A stretch of 64,000 nucleotides of DNA from Candidatus Melainabacteria bacterium (GCA_003242885.1 QKMZ01000003.1:1-64000), one strand, 5' to 3'; counted from the stretch's first letter, positions 16,948 to 25,042 are shown. Program-made: numbers and translations. The notes: a model not told the origin generated them from the letters alone.

Positions 16948-17811
16948 ATGTCAGCAAATCCTGAAAAGCTTTGGCAGCCCTTCTCAGCCGAACACAATTC
17001 GACAGTCTCTTTAGCCGTTGCTGCAACGCTTTGTGCGGCATTTTGTGCGCCGGTCACAGTCAACGGCTCGGGTGCAGCAAACGCGCAGAATAACGCTTCC
17101 AGCCAGGCGAGGATGTCTCAAATGCTCAATCAGTTTGAGCAAGGCAAGCGCCCGACGTACAGCACTGGTGGCTATGCGCGTGGCAGCGCCAGCGGAATGC
17201 CCGGCTATGCCAATATGATGGGTAGCAGGCGCCCAAGTAATTTAGGCGGTTATGCCGCTCGCAGCAGCGGGGGCAGTAGCTCGCAAATGCTCCAGTTGAT
17301 GAAAGCAAAAATGGCACGCATGCAGAACGGAGGCGGCGGTGGTTCGTTGATGCAAATGATGCAAAAACGCCAAGGCGGTGCACCAAATATGATGCCTGGA
17401 ATGGGAGGTGGACCAGGCCCTGGAATGGGCGTGCAGAGCGGATTATTCGCCAAGATGATGCAACAGGATGCCGCTTTCAACAACACGATGAAACGCAACC
17501 AAATGAATCATGGCGCGGGTATGCCAGGCATGATGGGCATGCGACGCCCAGGCATGGGCATGGGCATGAACAGACCTGGCGCCATGGGAATGGGTATGGG
17601 CTCTGGTATGGGGATGGGCTCAATGGGCATGACAGGCATGGGCAAGCCCGGCGGTATGAGAATGCCAGGTGGCGCAGGAATGCTCGGCGGAATGCCGAAG
17701 ATGAATGCCCCACGCGCAGGCTCACCATTTGCTCAAAAGCAGTCAGCGCCAGCAAAATCGAATACAATGACTGACCTAGAAAAAGCGATGGACAGTCAGT
17801 ACGGCAAGTAG
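16948..17811 (+). CDS. Exported Met/Gly-rich low-complexity protein
   Basis: A 287-residue protein with an N-terminal hydrophobic segment (VSLAVAATLCAAFCAPVTV), probably a signal peptide preceded by about 20 residues. The rest is dominated by Met, Gly, Pro, Arg and Asn. From residue about 150, motifs such as GMPGMMGM, GMGMGMNRPG and GSGMGMGSMGMTGMG give dozens of methionines. Met-rich periplasmic segments can bind Cu(I) or Ag(I); here that is only an inference from composition. The last 20 residues (TMTDLEKAMDSQYGK) look like a short helix. No homologous domain is recognised. Confidence 0.7.
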   Translation: MSANPEKLWQPFSAEHNSTVSLAVAATLCAAFCAPVTVNGSGAANAQNNASSQARMSQMLNQFEQGKRPTYSTGGYARGSASGMPGYANMMGSRRPSNLGGYAARSSGGSSSQMLQLMKAKMARMQNGGGGGSLMQMMQKRQGGAPNMMPGMGGGPGPGMGVQSGLFAKMMQQDAAFNNTMKRNQMNHGAGMPGMMGMRRPGMGMGMNRPGAMGMGMGSGMGMGSMGMTGMGKPGGMRMPGGAGMLGGMPKMNAPRAGSPFAQKQSAPAKSNTMTDLEKAMDSQYGK

Positions 17812-17831
17812 CGGAGATTTGGCAGACTGGA

Positions 17832-18254
17832 ATGAGCAAATTCGAGCGTTGCCCTTGCGCAAGCAAAGCCTTGTATCACAAATGCTGCAAGCCATTTCAT
17901 GACGGCACACCAGCTGCAGACGCGCTCAGTCTCATGCGTTCACGGTTTGCCGCATATGCACTGGGTCTTGCCGACTATATTATTGACACCACTCATAGCG
18001 AGCACCCGGAGTTTTCCAAAGAACGTTCGAATTGGAAAAAAAGCATTGAGACTTTTTCGCGGGCGACCAACTTCGATCATCTCACCATTGAAGAGTTTGT
18101 CGATGGTGACGAAACCGCGACGGTCACTTTCACGGCGCACCTACGACAAGGTGGCAATGATGCAACATTTGGCGAGAAGAGCTTCTTCGTGAAGGAAAAT
18201 AATCGATGGTTCTATAAAGCTGGTGAGGTTCATTGCGAAAAAGCAAATGCCTGA
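17832..18254 (+). CDS. YchJ-family protein (UPF0225, SEC-C-like zinc motif)
   Basis: A 140-residue protein of the YchJ family. The N-terminal CPCASKALYHKCCKPFHDG is the SEC-C-like zinc-binding motif. It is followed by ALSLMRSRFAAYALGLADYIIDTTHSEH, the family's helical signature. The C-terminal half is an NTF2-like beta domain with FTAHLRQGGNDATFGEKSFFVKENNRWFYKAGE. The length is typical. The stop overlaps by 8 bases the start of the next gene, so the two are likely co-transcribed. The cellular role of YchJ is not established. Confidence 0.9.
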   Translation: MSKFERCPCASKALYHKCCKPFHDGTPAADALSLMRSRFAAYALGLADYIIDTTHSEHPEFSKERSNWKKSIETFSRATNFDHLTIEEFVDGDETATVTFTAHLRQGGNDATFGEKSFFVKENNRWFYKAGEVHCEKANA

Positions 18255-19149
18255 CAAAGAGCTCAAGATAGATCTTCCAGATAAACTGCTGACCGCAGGT
18301 GATGTAGTTGGGCGAGCAGTGCGCATAGCACGTCAAAACTGGCTGGTATTGGGCAAATTCTTTCTATTGCCTACAATGATTTATTGGCTTGTCGTGCCTT
18401 GTGCATTCTGGGATTCGACCGCATACACAAATAACTTTCCATCCAATGTAAGTTTTTGGATTATGGTTTTCGGCTTCATCATGATATTTCTCTCCATGTG
18501 GGAGGTGGCAGTGAAGAAGTTCGCGCTCATCTCCTACATAGCTGGAGCCGCACCAACTCTAGACGAAGCACTCAAGAAAGCACAGAAGAAAATGTGGACC
18601 GTCTTGTTGCTCACCATACCGGTGTTTATATTCGAGACGATAGAGAATTTTCTCTCAGTGATTTCAACCAAGTTGAGTGCTATATCCGGTCATGAAAAGG
18701 TTTCCGAGGTCTTTGCGTTCTTTGAGCTGTGGCTAATAGGAGCCGAGTTCTTACTTCTTTTGCCATTTCTCTTAGTAACTGTGTTGAACGCTTACTATAT
18801 CGCGTTCATCATCTTCGAGGATTCGTCGATTGCAAGAGCATGCGGTCGTTTCTTCTCACTCACATTTGAAGACTGGTTCTACGTCACTATCACGCTCTCA
18901 CTCATGTGCTTAGTTTACTTCTGCGCCGGCGCTCCAATCCTCGGAATAGTGGCATTTGAAGCCTTTCTTCCGAGAGACGCACTCTGGTACTTTGTAGGTG
19001 GCATTGTCTCAGCAATCATTGCCGGACCGCTCGATGGATTTATGTCGGCAGTCCTCACCATATGCGGTGCCCTTCTATACAAACAGGTCAGCGCAAGAAG
19101 AGAAGGCAGGGATTTGCTGGACAAACTTCAGTTGCTAAAAGCGAAGTAG
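18247..19149 (+). CDS. Polytopic membrane protein of unknown function
   Basis: A 300-residue membrane protein. I start it at 18247, where ATGCCTGA overlaps the YchJ stop; the earlier in-frame ATG at 18223 lies deeper inside YchJ. After an acidic N-terminus, six hydrophobic segments can be seen, including WLVLGKFFLLPTMIYWLVV, FWIMVFGFIMIFLSMW and ISALFA-type helices. A conserved-looking AARACGRFF-like turn is followed by YVTITLSLMCLVYFCAG. The layout recalls uncharacterised glycerophosphodiester-phosphodiesterase-type membrane domains, but no enzyme motif is seen. Confidence 0.75.
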   Translation: MPDKELKIDLPDKLLTAGDVVGRAVRIARQNWLVLGKFFLLPTMIYWLVVPCAFWDSTAYTNNFPSNVSFWIMVFGFIMIFLSMWEVAVKKFALISYIAGAAPTLDEALKKAQKKMWTVLLLTIPVFIFETIENFLSVISTKLSAISGHEKVSEVFAFFELWLIGAEFLLLLPFLLVTVLNAYYIAFIIFEDSSIARACGRFFSLTFEDWFYVTITLSLMCLVYFCAGAPILGIVAFEAFLPRDALWYFVGGIVSAIIAGPLDGFMSAVLTICGALLYKQVSARREGRDLLDKLQLLKAK

Positions 19150-19154
19150 AGTCA

Positions 19155-20183
19155 CTACTTCTTCTGCTCTTCCGGATTCTTCTGGCGTTCTTCGGGATAT
19201 TCAACCCACCCAGACTTTTGGACCTTCGGCAATTCCGCAGCAATCTTTGCGTAATGCTCTCGCAGGCGCGCAACTTCTTTGACCTTTCCAGTCAAGTCCC
19301 ATTGCAAAAATAGATTCTGTATTACTTGAGGATCTTTTTTCAAGTTTTTGTAGATTGCAAAACCTTTGTCAGCCTCGGTGGCAGCCTCTTTTGAGTGACC
19401 TTGCATATCCATAATTGCGCTGCGATAAAACATCAAGTTGGCAGCCTTCAAACTATATTCGCTGCCGGAGGCTCGCCTTCGGCGTAGATCAGCAAGACCC
19501 TGGTCAATTATGTTCTCCGCTTTTCCCCATTCTTTCTGATCACGATAAATCTGGTACAGCATATCGATGCACATCATCGCTTGCGGAATCTCAGTTTCAT
19601 TTGCATCTCTGTACGCTTGTAGCGCCTTCTGCAATGTTGGCTCAGCCTTCGAGAAATTCTTGTCCGCGAAGAACTCACGCCCGCGCATAAAGGCGCTGGG
19701 TTTGTACGAGCGTATGTATTGATTCTCTCGATTGCCTTCGGAACGCCGCAAAGTATGAATCGCGTCGACCTTTCCCTGCTTGTGGAGCGCGTTTTCAAGT
19801 TCGTGCCGGAGCGCGATCATTATCTCCGGATCAAGGGCTTTCGCTTTGACTCCAATGGTGTTTCCCTTTGAGAGCATCTGTTCGGCGAAGTCCCATTGAT
19901 TAGTCGACTCATACACCCGCCCCAACCATAGATATGACTGAGCCTGCATGGCGTCGTTGTTTTCGTTCTGCGCCTCCCTTAGCGCTCCTTTTAAATATTC
20001 CTTCGCCTGTTCGAAATTGCCGGTCATGTGCGCATGCCGGCCAGCAGTCATCAATTCGGCCCAGGTGGGGGCAACCGCACAGGCAGGCAATGCTACGCAG
20101 AGCAAAACAGAAGCGGATACGACAAGCTGAGTACTAATGCGCAGCGCCGTCCAAAATTTTGAATGTCTGGGACAAGCTTTCAT
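19155..20183 (-). CDS. Exported TPR-repeat protein
   Basis: A 342-residue protein beginning with a signal peptide (STQLVVSASVLLCVALPACA) when started at 20183. The frame is open to 20267 but without a better start, and no strong Shine-Dalgarno precedes either. TPR-like helices run through residues 45-290: MTGNFEQAKEYLKGALREA, YLWLGRVYESTNQWDFAEQML, NFSKAEPTLQKALQAY and EWGKAENIIDQGLADL. The C-terminal 50 residues are charged. It is likely a periplasmic scaffold. It is transcribed toward the 3' end of the preceding membrane-protein gene (5-base gap, convergent). Confidence 0.8.
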   Translation of the reverse strand: MKACPRHSKFWTALRISTQLVVSASVLLCVALPACAVAPTWAELMTAGRHAHMTGNFEQAKEYLKGALREAQNENNDAMQAQSYLWLGRVYESTNQWDFAEQMLSKGNTIGVKAKALDPEIMIALRHELENALHKQGKVDAIHTLRRSEGNRENQYIRSYKPSAFMRGREFFADKNFSKAEPTLQKALQAYRDANETEIPQAMMCIDMLYQIYRDQKEWGKAENIIDQGLADLRRRRASGSEYSLKAANLMFYRSAIMDMQGHSKEAATEADKGFAIYKNLKKDPQVIQNLFLQWDLTGKVKEVARLREHYAKIAAELPKVQKSGWVEYPEERQKNPEEQKK

Positions 20184-20259
20184 AAGGAAATGGTACAGGC
20201 ATATCAATATATAGGTAGTATCCTGGCGCACTCTTGACAGATTCGTGGGGCAAGCGCAT

Positions 20260-20277
20260 ACTAACAAACATGTTAGT
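20260..20277. promoter_or_regulatory. Inverted repeat ACTAAC-N6-GTTAGT
   Basis: An 18-base perfect inverted repeat with a 6-base centre. It lies 76 bases upstream of the TPR gene start (minus strand) and about 110 bases before the TetR-controlled promoter on the plus strand. It looks like a dimeric-repressor site distinct from the TAGAC-type operators nearby. Confidence 0.35.
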
Positions 20278-20385
20278 TAGTTAAATCAGCGCAGTCTGAA
20301 GTGCCCCGTTGGGCATCATTACGGCTGCGGGTGGAACGGCAAAACCCTCGCCAATATCCATTTTCTGGGAATTTCGCAAAGAGGG

Positions 20386-20414
20386 TTGACAGAACTAGAC
20401 GACCGGTCTAATAT
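20386..20414 (+). promoter_or_regulatory. Sigma-70 promoter with TetR operator 1 in the spacer
   Basis: A -35 TTGACA (20386-20391), a 17-base spacer and a -10 TAATAT (20409-20414). The spacer holds the palindrome TAGACGACCGGTCTA (20396-20410), the same sequence that precedes the tetR gene. Binding there would block RNA polymerase. It drives the small membrane protein gene at 20441. Confidence 0.8.
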
Positions 20415-20440
20415 GAATGCATACCGACGAGGTCACGCAA

Positions 20441-20713
20441 ATGAATTTCGGAGACATATTCAACCTGATAGAAGGGCTCTACAGAGCCACAGAGCAAGAC
20501 CCAATGTCATTTATGGTCGTTTATCCAATGGCAATAATGACGAGCAGCATGCTGATTTATGCGCTTATCCAAGATTACATCCCTGTTTATAAAAACAAAC
20601 TGGCTCATGCAATCGCTTTCAAGTCGCGAAGAGTCCAACCAGCTCTGCAAATTACAGCCACAGCAACCAAGAGAAATCTCAAGGCAGGCAATCAAGTTCG
20701 TTTTTCTAGTTGA
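20441..20713 (+). CDS. Small single-pass membrane protein under TetR control
   Basis: A 90-residue protein with one or two closely spaced hydrophobic stretches (SFMVVYPMAIMTSSMLIYALI) and a basic C-terminal half. The start at 20441 has GAGG 8 bases upstream; an in-frame ATG at 20417 lacks one. The gene lies between two identical palindromic operators and directly before tetR, so it is probably repressed by that regulator and induced by its ligand. I do not recognise the family. Such small membrane proteins next to TetR genes may act in efflux or stress response. Confidence 0.6.
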   Translation: MNFGDIFNLIEGLYRATEQDPMSFMVVYPMAIMTSSMLIYALIQDYIPVYKNKLAHAIAFKSRRVQPALQITATATKRNLKAGNQVRFSS

Positions 20714-20738
20714 CCAAAATAGACGACCGGTCTAATGG
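20710..20738 (+). promoter_or_regulatory. tetR promoter with TetR operator 2
   Basis: A -35-like TTGACC (20710-20715), a 17-base spacer and a -10-like TAATGG (20733-20738), with the palindrome TAGACGACCGGTCTA at 20720-20734 in the spacer. The layout is the same as operator 1, so tetR is probably autoregulated. The TAGAC...GTCTA arms recall the box described for NemR-type regulators. Confidence 0.75.
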
Positions 20739-20811
20739 CAGCATCTGCTCATGCGGACCGCTAAATAGAAGTCCAAAGAGAAATGGATTAACAGAAATGG
20801 AGATGCGAGAA

Positions 20812-21411
20812 ATGAACGCCAGGGTATCTACAAGACAAGACACGAAGCAGCTTTTGCTCGAAGCCGGAGTAGAAGTAATGATCGAAAAGGGTTATACCAA
20901 TTCCGGCATTCAAGAAGTTTTGTCCAAAGTTGGCGTACCGAAAGGCTCTTTCTATCACTATTTCGATAGCAAAGAAGATTTCGCGCTCGCAATTATTGAA
21001 GAGTTTGACAGAGACTTCATGGCATTCTTAATGCCCATCCTGACTAACAGTGCGCTCACGCCGAAAGAAAGACTTCGGTCGTTTTGTGAAACAAAACGCG
21101 AGTGTATGCGCGCAGCAAGTTGCCGCAAAGGATGCTTGATTGGCAACTTGAGCCAGGAGATGTCCGACCAAAGCGAGACTCTCAGACAAGCATTGTCGGA
21201 AGCGATGGAAAGGCGGCTGAACGCATTTACCGTCTGCATTGAAGAGGCGCAGAAGATTGGCGAAATAACATCTTCAGTGGACGCCAGATTGATAGCAGAT
21301 TTGTTCTCATCCTGTTGGGAGGGAGCAATGATGCGAGCAAAAACAGCGAAAAGCTTAGAGCCGCTCGACGTTTTTATCAAACTAATGTTCGAGCTTGTTC
21401 TCAAAAACTAA
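20812..21411 (+). CDS. TetR-family transcriptional repressor, NemR-like
   Basis: A 199-residue regulator. The N-terminal helix-turn-helix reads TKQLLLEAGVEVMIEKGYTNSGIQEVLSKVGVPKGSFYHYF, the TetR signature. The C-terminal ligand domain contains SCRKGCLIGNLSQEMSDQSETLRQAL, characteristic of the NemR/YcdC-type TetR subgroup, whose Cys residues can sense electrophiles. Two Cys are present there. I chose the ATG at 20812 because GGAG lies 9 bases upstream and the upstream part of the frame contains the operator; ATGs at 20797 and 20803 are alternatives. It probably represses itself and the small membrane protein gene, and possibly the SDR gene further on. Confidence 0.9.
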   Translation: MNARVSTRQDTKQLLLEAGVEVMIEKGYTNSGIQEVLSKVGVPKGSFYHYFDSKEDFALAIIEEFDRDFMAFLMPILTNSALTPKERLRSFCETKRECMRAASCRKGCLIGNLSQEMSDQSETLRQALSEAMERRLNAFTVCIEEAQKIGEITSSVDARLIADLFSSCWEGAMMRAKTAKSLEPLDVFIKLMFELVLKN

Positions 21412-21500
21412 ATACGAAACCCGTATAAACACACCAACCACACCACCTCTGCTCCCTGAATACCGCCAGGGCAGATCGAACACATCGAGGGAAACCAACC

Positions 21501-21920
21501 ATGTTATTCAGTCTCACAGCAAAAGCCAGATACCTTCTTGCAGGCAATCCCGAAGCACCAGTGCAACTCTTGGAAGAGTATGCCGAATCTGAAGATGCTC
21601 ATATCAGAGCACGTGTAGCCGAAAACCCAAGAACGCCGCTGCGCTTGCTCATAAAACTCGTCCACGATGCAAGCCCAGAAGTACGCATCAATCTGGCATT
21701 CAACCCAGTTGTTACCGACATTCTGCTGGCAGAACTCGCAGAAGACGAAGATGCGGATGTGCGCTTTGCACTAGCAGAAAATCCTGCAGTACCGCAAGCG
21801 ATACTGCAAAGATTGAGAACTGATGAGAATCCGTACGTTGCACATCGTGCAGCAAAAACGCTAGAAAGGCTCGAACCGATTTTCACAACTGTGAACCGCG
21901 CTCAGTTCCAAGCAGCATAG
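21501..21920 (+). CDS. Leucine-rich-repeat-variant (LRV) helical protein
   Basis: A 139-residue soluble protein made of about five 24-residue repeats: AGNPEAPVQLLEEYAESEDAH, AENPRTPLRLLIKLVHDASPE, AFNPVVTDILLAELAEDEDAD and AENPAVPQAILQRLRTDENPY. The N-P turn followed by an LL helix is the LRV/HEAT-like plan seen in nitrogenase-associated and other bacterial LRV proteins. It is a clear paralogue of the protein at 25868-26458 (compare FALAENPAVP and FALAENHSTP). It is probably a protein-binding adaptor; the partner is unknown. Confidence 0.75.
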   Translation: MLFSLTAKARYLLAGNPEAPVQLLEEYAESEDAHIRARVAENPRTPLRLLIKLVHDASPEVRINLAFNPVVTDILLAELAEDEDADVRFALAENPAVPQAILQRLRTDENPYVAHRAAKTLERLEPIFTTVNRAQFQAA

Positions 21921-22032
21921 TTGAGACCAAGACCCCATCAAGCTTTTCAAGCAATCCAAGTTTGCACAGGGAAAGCGCAGTCAGCCAAAAATGTTGCGAC
22001 TGACACGCAACGACAGCGCTAGGACCACGCAA

Positions 22033-22066
22033 GGCGGCGCACTGCCCCAATAGGCGCCGCCAACTT
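22033..22066 (+). terminator. Probable terminator after the LRV gene
   Basis: GGCGGCGC (22033-22040) pairs with GCGCCGCC (22054-22061), followed by AACTTTT. The stem is strong but the T-run is short. Confidence 0.5.
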
Positions 22067-22124
22067 TTAGAATGACGCACGCATCAACGGGGCGGTGTAG
22101 AAATCGCCCCGCTTGATAAACGAA

Positions 22125-22150
22125 TTTGATCACAGAAGTTCTTGATCAAA
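22125..22150. promoter_or_regulatory. Inverted repeat TTTGATCA-N10-TGATCAAA
   Basis: A perfect 8-bp inverted repeat 80 bases before the SDR start. It does not match the TAGAC operators of the nearby TetR protein. It is a candidate operator or leader hairpin for the reductase gene. Confidence 0.4.
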
Positions 22151-22229
22151 TAAGTTCGCAAACACCTGCGCCTTAAAGGAAAACCAAATCACTTAGTGTT
22201 AAATCAACTCACCCACAGGAGTACGAAAA

Positions 22230-23006
22230 ATGACGTTAACTCAGCAGCAACCAAAGACCACAAGCGCAAAGCGCCTCGCCGGCAAAATCGCCGTCGTGAC
22301 CGGTGGTTCCAGAGGCATCGGAGCAGCCATCGCGTTACGCTTGGCGGAAGAAGGAGCCACTGTCGCCGTCAACTACAACAGCAATAAGTCCGCAGCCGAC
22401 AAAGTCGTGAAACAAATCGAAGAGCTCGGCTCAAAAGCAGTCGCCTTGCAAGGCAACGTAAAGTCAGAAGAAGACAGTAAGAAGCTCTTCGCTGAAGTTA
22501 CCAAAGAATTCGGAAAAATCGACATTCTCGTCAACAACGCTGGTGTGTACGAAACCCTCTTCATTACAGACGTTACTGAAGAACACATTGACCATGTCCT
22601 CGGCACCAACGTAAAAGGCGTCATTCTTGCGACCAAAGAAGCCTTGAAAAACTTCGCTGACGGAGGTCGCATCATCAACATTTCTTCGAAGGCAGCACAA
22701 GCTGCAATGCCAGGATTCAGCGTTTATAGCGCAACAAAAGCGGCACTCGATACGTTGACTCGCACTTGGGCTCAAGAGCTGGGCCGGCGCAAAATTACAG
22801 TAAACGGCGTTGCTCCTGGTCCTGTTGCATCCGACATGTTCAACACAGTTCCGGAAGAACTCAAAGCACAATTCATCGAAAAGACCGCACTTGGACGCGT
22901 TGGAGAACCAGAGGACATCGCAGCTGTGGTTGCTTTTCTCGCCTCGGATGATGGACGCTGGGTGACTGGTCACACGATCGCTGCTGATGGTGGCATTACC
23001 GTGTAA
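22230..23006 (+). CDS. SDR-family oxidoreductase, FabG-like
   Basis: A 258-residue classical short-chain dehydrogenase/reductase, NAD(P)H-dependent and cytoplasmic. Motifs in order: TGGSRGIG (about residues 22-29, cofactor binding), NNAG, Ser in NISSKAAQ, YSATK with the catalytic Tyr and Lys, and PG in GVAPGPVASDMF. The Arg in SRGIG and Asn-Ser region after beta-2 suggest NADPH preference. The substrate cannot be read from sequence; 3-oxoacyl-ACP reductase and quinone or aldehyde reductases share this pattern. GGAG lies upstream (CACAGGAGTACGAAAA before ATG). It is followed by a strong terminator and may be part of the same stress response as the TetR gene 1.4 kb upstream. Confidence 0.9.
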   Translation: MTLTQQQPKTTSAKRLAGKIAVVTGGSRGIGAAIALRLAEEGATVAVNYNSNKSAADKVVKQIEELGSKAVALQGNVKSEEDSKKLFAEVTKEFGKIDILVNNAGVYETLFITDVTEEHIDHVLGTNVKGVILATKEALKNFADGGRIINISSKAAQAAMPGFSVYSATKAALDTLTRTWAQELGRRKITVNGVAPGPVASDMFNTVPEELKAQFIEKTALGRVGEPEDIAAVVAFLASDDGRWVTGHTIAADGGITV

Positions 23007-23064
23007 GAGCGTTTTGTGGAACAAAGCAAGTTAAACCAGACATGAGAGACGACGAGTCTGGAAG

Positions 23065-23091
23065 AAAGGGAGGCACCCAGCCTCCCTTTTT
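23065..23091 (+). terminator. Rho-independent terminator of the SDR gene
   Basis: GGGAGGC (23068-23074), loop ACCCA, GCCTCCC (23080-23086), then TTTTT. A-residues before the stem can extend pairing with the T-run. Confidence 0.9.
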
Positions 23092-23098
23092 ACTAGCA

Positions 23099-23185
23099 AT
23101 GTTTGTTCGTTAGCTATGTTTGTGTTTCCTAGCTATGTTTGTTTAGTAGCTATGTTTGTTCGCTCGCTTTGTCTGTTCACAAGCT
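23099..23185. repeat. Degenerate 17-19-bp tandem repeat
   Basis: Five consecutive units of the form ATGTTTGTT-N3-5-TAGCT, with spacing and sequence drift. The array lies between the SDR terminator and the 3' end of the convergent TonB-like gene. No coding potential is apparent. Confidence 0.6.
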
Positions 23186-23234
23186 TTGCCGGTACGAGCA
23201 TCTTCCAGAGCGAAAGACTTGTTTGGTCGAGCTA

Positions 23235-24377
23235 TCAGTTCGTCTGCTTTCCACCGAACACGCTGTAGTCGAAAGTAAACAGGATTTCGACAGGGTCCGG
23301 TGCGCCTTTCGGCAGTGGTGCAAATGGCGCAGCGGTCTTCACCGCTGTCATCGCAGCTTCATCAGCAACCATGATGCCGGAAGAAGACTTCAAACGAACG
23401 GACGACACCGCGCCCTGACTGCTGATCTTGAACTTCAAAATGATCTTCTTAGTCTCTTCGCCTTTCGGAGGGAACCAAGCCTTGCGGATTTTCTTTTCCA
23501 TCTGCGCGACGTAGTCGGAAAGATCTACTTCATCGCTCTTGCCTGTACCAGAACTTCCACCGGCATCACCAGTGCCGCTGCCGGTTGAGCCTCCTGTTGA
23601 TGCAGCCGGCTCAGGCTGTTTCGCTTCTTCAACAAGCGGAATATCGGCTGGTTTGCTGTCATCTGCTTTGACCGCAATCGGCTGCGGCTTAGGAGGCGGT
23701 TGAACAACTTGTTTTACAGGCTCCGGCTTCGCCTTCGGTGCTTCCTGTGGTTTGGGTTGCACTTTGGGCGGCGGAGGTGGTGGCGGGGGTGGTGGCGGTT
23801 CGGGAAACTCGAACTCGATTACCGTCGTGTGCTTTTCTGGAACTTTGAGAATGAAAAGGCAGGCTGTGGCGCAAACAACAAGCAATAAACAGTGCACCAA
23901 ATAGGAAAAGCCTGTCGAGCCGGAGAACGTAACCCCCATGTCAGGCTTAAAGCCTTCGGGGTAACGCGACTTCTTCACCGCTTGCTGATACGCATCAGCG
24001 ATGAAATATGCACTGATATACAAGAAGCACAAAATGTAGAGTGCAACAGCAGCTGGTCCCGCAACGACTTGCGGCGTGCTCGTCGCCTTATCGAGATGAA
24101 CTCCAAAGGACAAAGCAATCGGAGCGATGATTGGGTAGAGATTTTTTCCAGCAATCAGGGTCGTTAGGAATGTCAGACCAAGAAAGCTGCTGACAAGAAC
24201 AAGCGCGCCAACAACGGGCTGCCCGACGTAAAAGTGTCCCAGACCAGGAATGAGCGAAAGAAGCGCAGCCTTACCCGGCTGGTAGCGCGAGGCCGCCTCT
24301 GTTTTGTTTACTGGTTTTTCTTCCGGTGATTCCGGCGGCACTTCGACTTCCGGCTCACGGTTCTTGACAGTTTGCAT
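23235..24377 (-). CDS. TM2-like multi-pass domain fused to a TonB-type C-terminal domain
   Basis: A 380-residue envelope protein. After an acidic, Pro-rich head, residues 35-75 read ALLSLIPGLGHFYVGQPVVGALVLVSS, the glycine-rich hairpin pattern of TM2/DUF5683-type membrane domains. Two more hydrophobic helices follow (residues 110-130 and 165-185). Then comes a poly-proline stretch (PPPPPP... from about 196) and a Pro/Lys-rich spacer, as in TonB. A Gly/Ser-rich linker leads to a C-terminal TonB_C-like domain with VAQMEKKIRKAWFPPKGEETKKIILKFKISSQGAV and AAMTAVKTAAPFAPLP. TonB proteins pass proton-motive energy to the outer membrane. The multi-helix N-terminus in place of one anchor is unusual. 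Confidence 0.8.
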   Translation of the reverse strand: MQTVKNREPEVEVPPESPEEKPVNKTEAASRYQPGKAALLSLIPGLGHFYVGQPVVGALVLVSSFLGLTFLTTLIAGKNLYPIIAPIALSFGVHLDKATSTPQVVAGPAAVALYILCFLYISAYFIADAYQQAVKKSRYPEGFKPDMGVTFSGSTGFSYLVHCLLLVVCATACLFILKVPEKHTTVIEFEFPEPPPPPPPPPPPKVQPKPQEAPKAKPEPVKQVVQPPPKPQPIAVKADDSKPADIPLVEEAKQPEPAASTGGSTGSGTGDAGGSSGTGKSDEVDLSDYVAQMEKKIRKAWFPPKGEETKKIILKFKISSQGAVSSVRLKSSSGIMVADEAAMTAVKTAAPFAPLPKGAPDPVEILFTFDYSVFGGKQTN

Positions 24378-24713
24378 ACTCGAATGAGTCTTCGTTCCCA
24401 GATACTTGGGGGGTATGTAATTCTCTCACATTCCTTGCAACCTTGATTTCGCTTGACAACACGCGCGAAATACTGCGGTGACGGGCTCGGCTGTGACTAG
24501 TTCCCGCTCAAGAGAAACTTTCAGCAACCTTTCAAGCAAAGCTCAGGAGAATCTTATCAAGAGCTGGATAAAACGACTGTTAGGTATTGGAAAGGGTTCG
24601 AATTCGAGAATCGAGCAGCACTCGCTCACCGAGACCTCAAATTGCCATCATTCTAGACAGTGTAAGCGAAAGAGAGCGCCACTATATTTAGTACTATGTG
24701 AGTGTGCCAACTA
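24378..24713. other. Intergenic region, no gene seen
   Basis: 336 bases between the TonB-like gene (which reads left) and the zinc-ribbon gene (which ends at 24714). It should contain the promoter of the TonB-like gene, but no clear -35/-10 pair stands out. An open frame here runs antisense across the zinc-ribbon gene and lacks a ribosome binding site. Confidence 0.4.
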
Positions 24714-24944
24714 TCAGTCTATGAGCTCAGACCAGTACTCTGTGCGCTCACGCCAGTCACAATCACCGTTTCCGCAGGTCAACGTCACGCGGGAAGAACG
24801 GGAGTCAACCTCCACCACGTTGAATCCATCACGCACAGCATCGATTGTTTCCGAGTATTTTTCGTACTTCTGAATAGGCTTTTTGCACTTCGGGCAGAGC
24901 ATCGTAGAGTTGGCGATGGCATCCTTTATAACTTGCTCGGACAT
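24714..24944 (-). CDS. Small zinc-ribbon protein
   Basis: A 76-residue protein with two Cys pairs, CPKCKKPI near residue 17 and CGNGDC near residue 57, spaced as in a zinc ribbon. GAGG lies 6 bases before the ATG. The middle part is an ordinary beta-rich segment. It is probably a small nucleic-acid- or protein-binding zinc protein. The exact family is unknown. Confidence 0.75.
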   Translation of the reverse strand: MSEQVIKDAIANSTMLCPKCKKPIQKYEKYSETIDAVRDGFNVVEVDSRSSRVTLTCGNGDCDWRERTEYWSELID

Positions 24945-25016
24945 GGCAACCTCATTATTTTGAACCTATGATTCTAGACCACCAGGCCGTTCATGGCAAA
25001 AAGTCCATTAACACAA

Positions 25017-25042
25017 CAGGGAAGGCGTTTAGGCCTTCCCTG
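25017..25042 (-). terminator. Terminator-like hairpin
   Basis: CAGGGAAGGC (25017-25026) and GCCTTCCCTG (25033-25042) form a 10-bp stem with a 6-base loop. On the minus strand it follows the gene ending at 25067 and is trailed by TTGTGTT. Confidence 0.6.

Larger units (their letters stand above)
21921..22229. other. Intergenic region with three stem structures
   Basis: Contains the terminator-like stem at 22033-22066, a second 7-bp hairpin CGGGGCG/CGCCCCG (22088-22111), and the inverted repeat TTTGATCA/TGATCAAA (22125-22150) upstream of the SDR gene. No gene is seen. Confidence 0.6.

Noticed and set aside
24478-24873. 131-residue open frame
   Set aside because: It runs antisense across the zinc-ribbon gene, which has a good ribosome binding site and Cys pairs; this one has neither.
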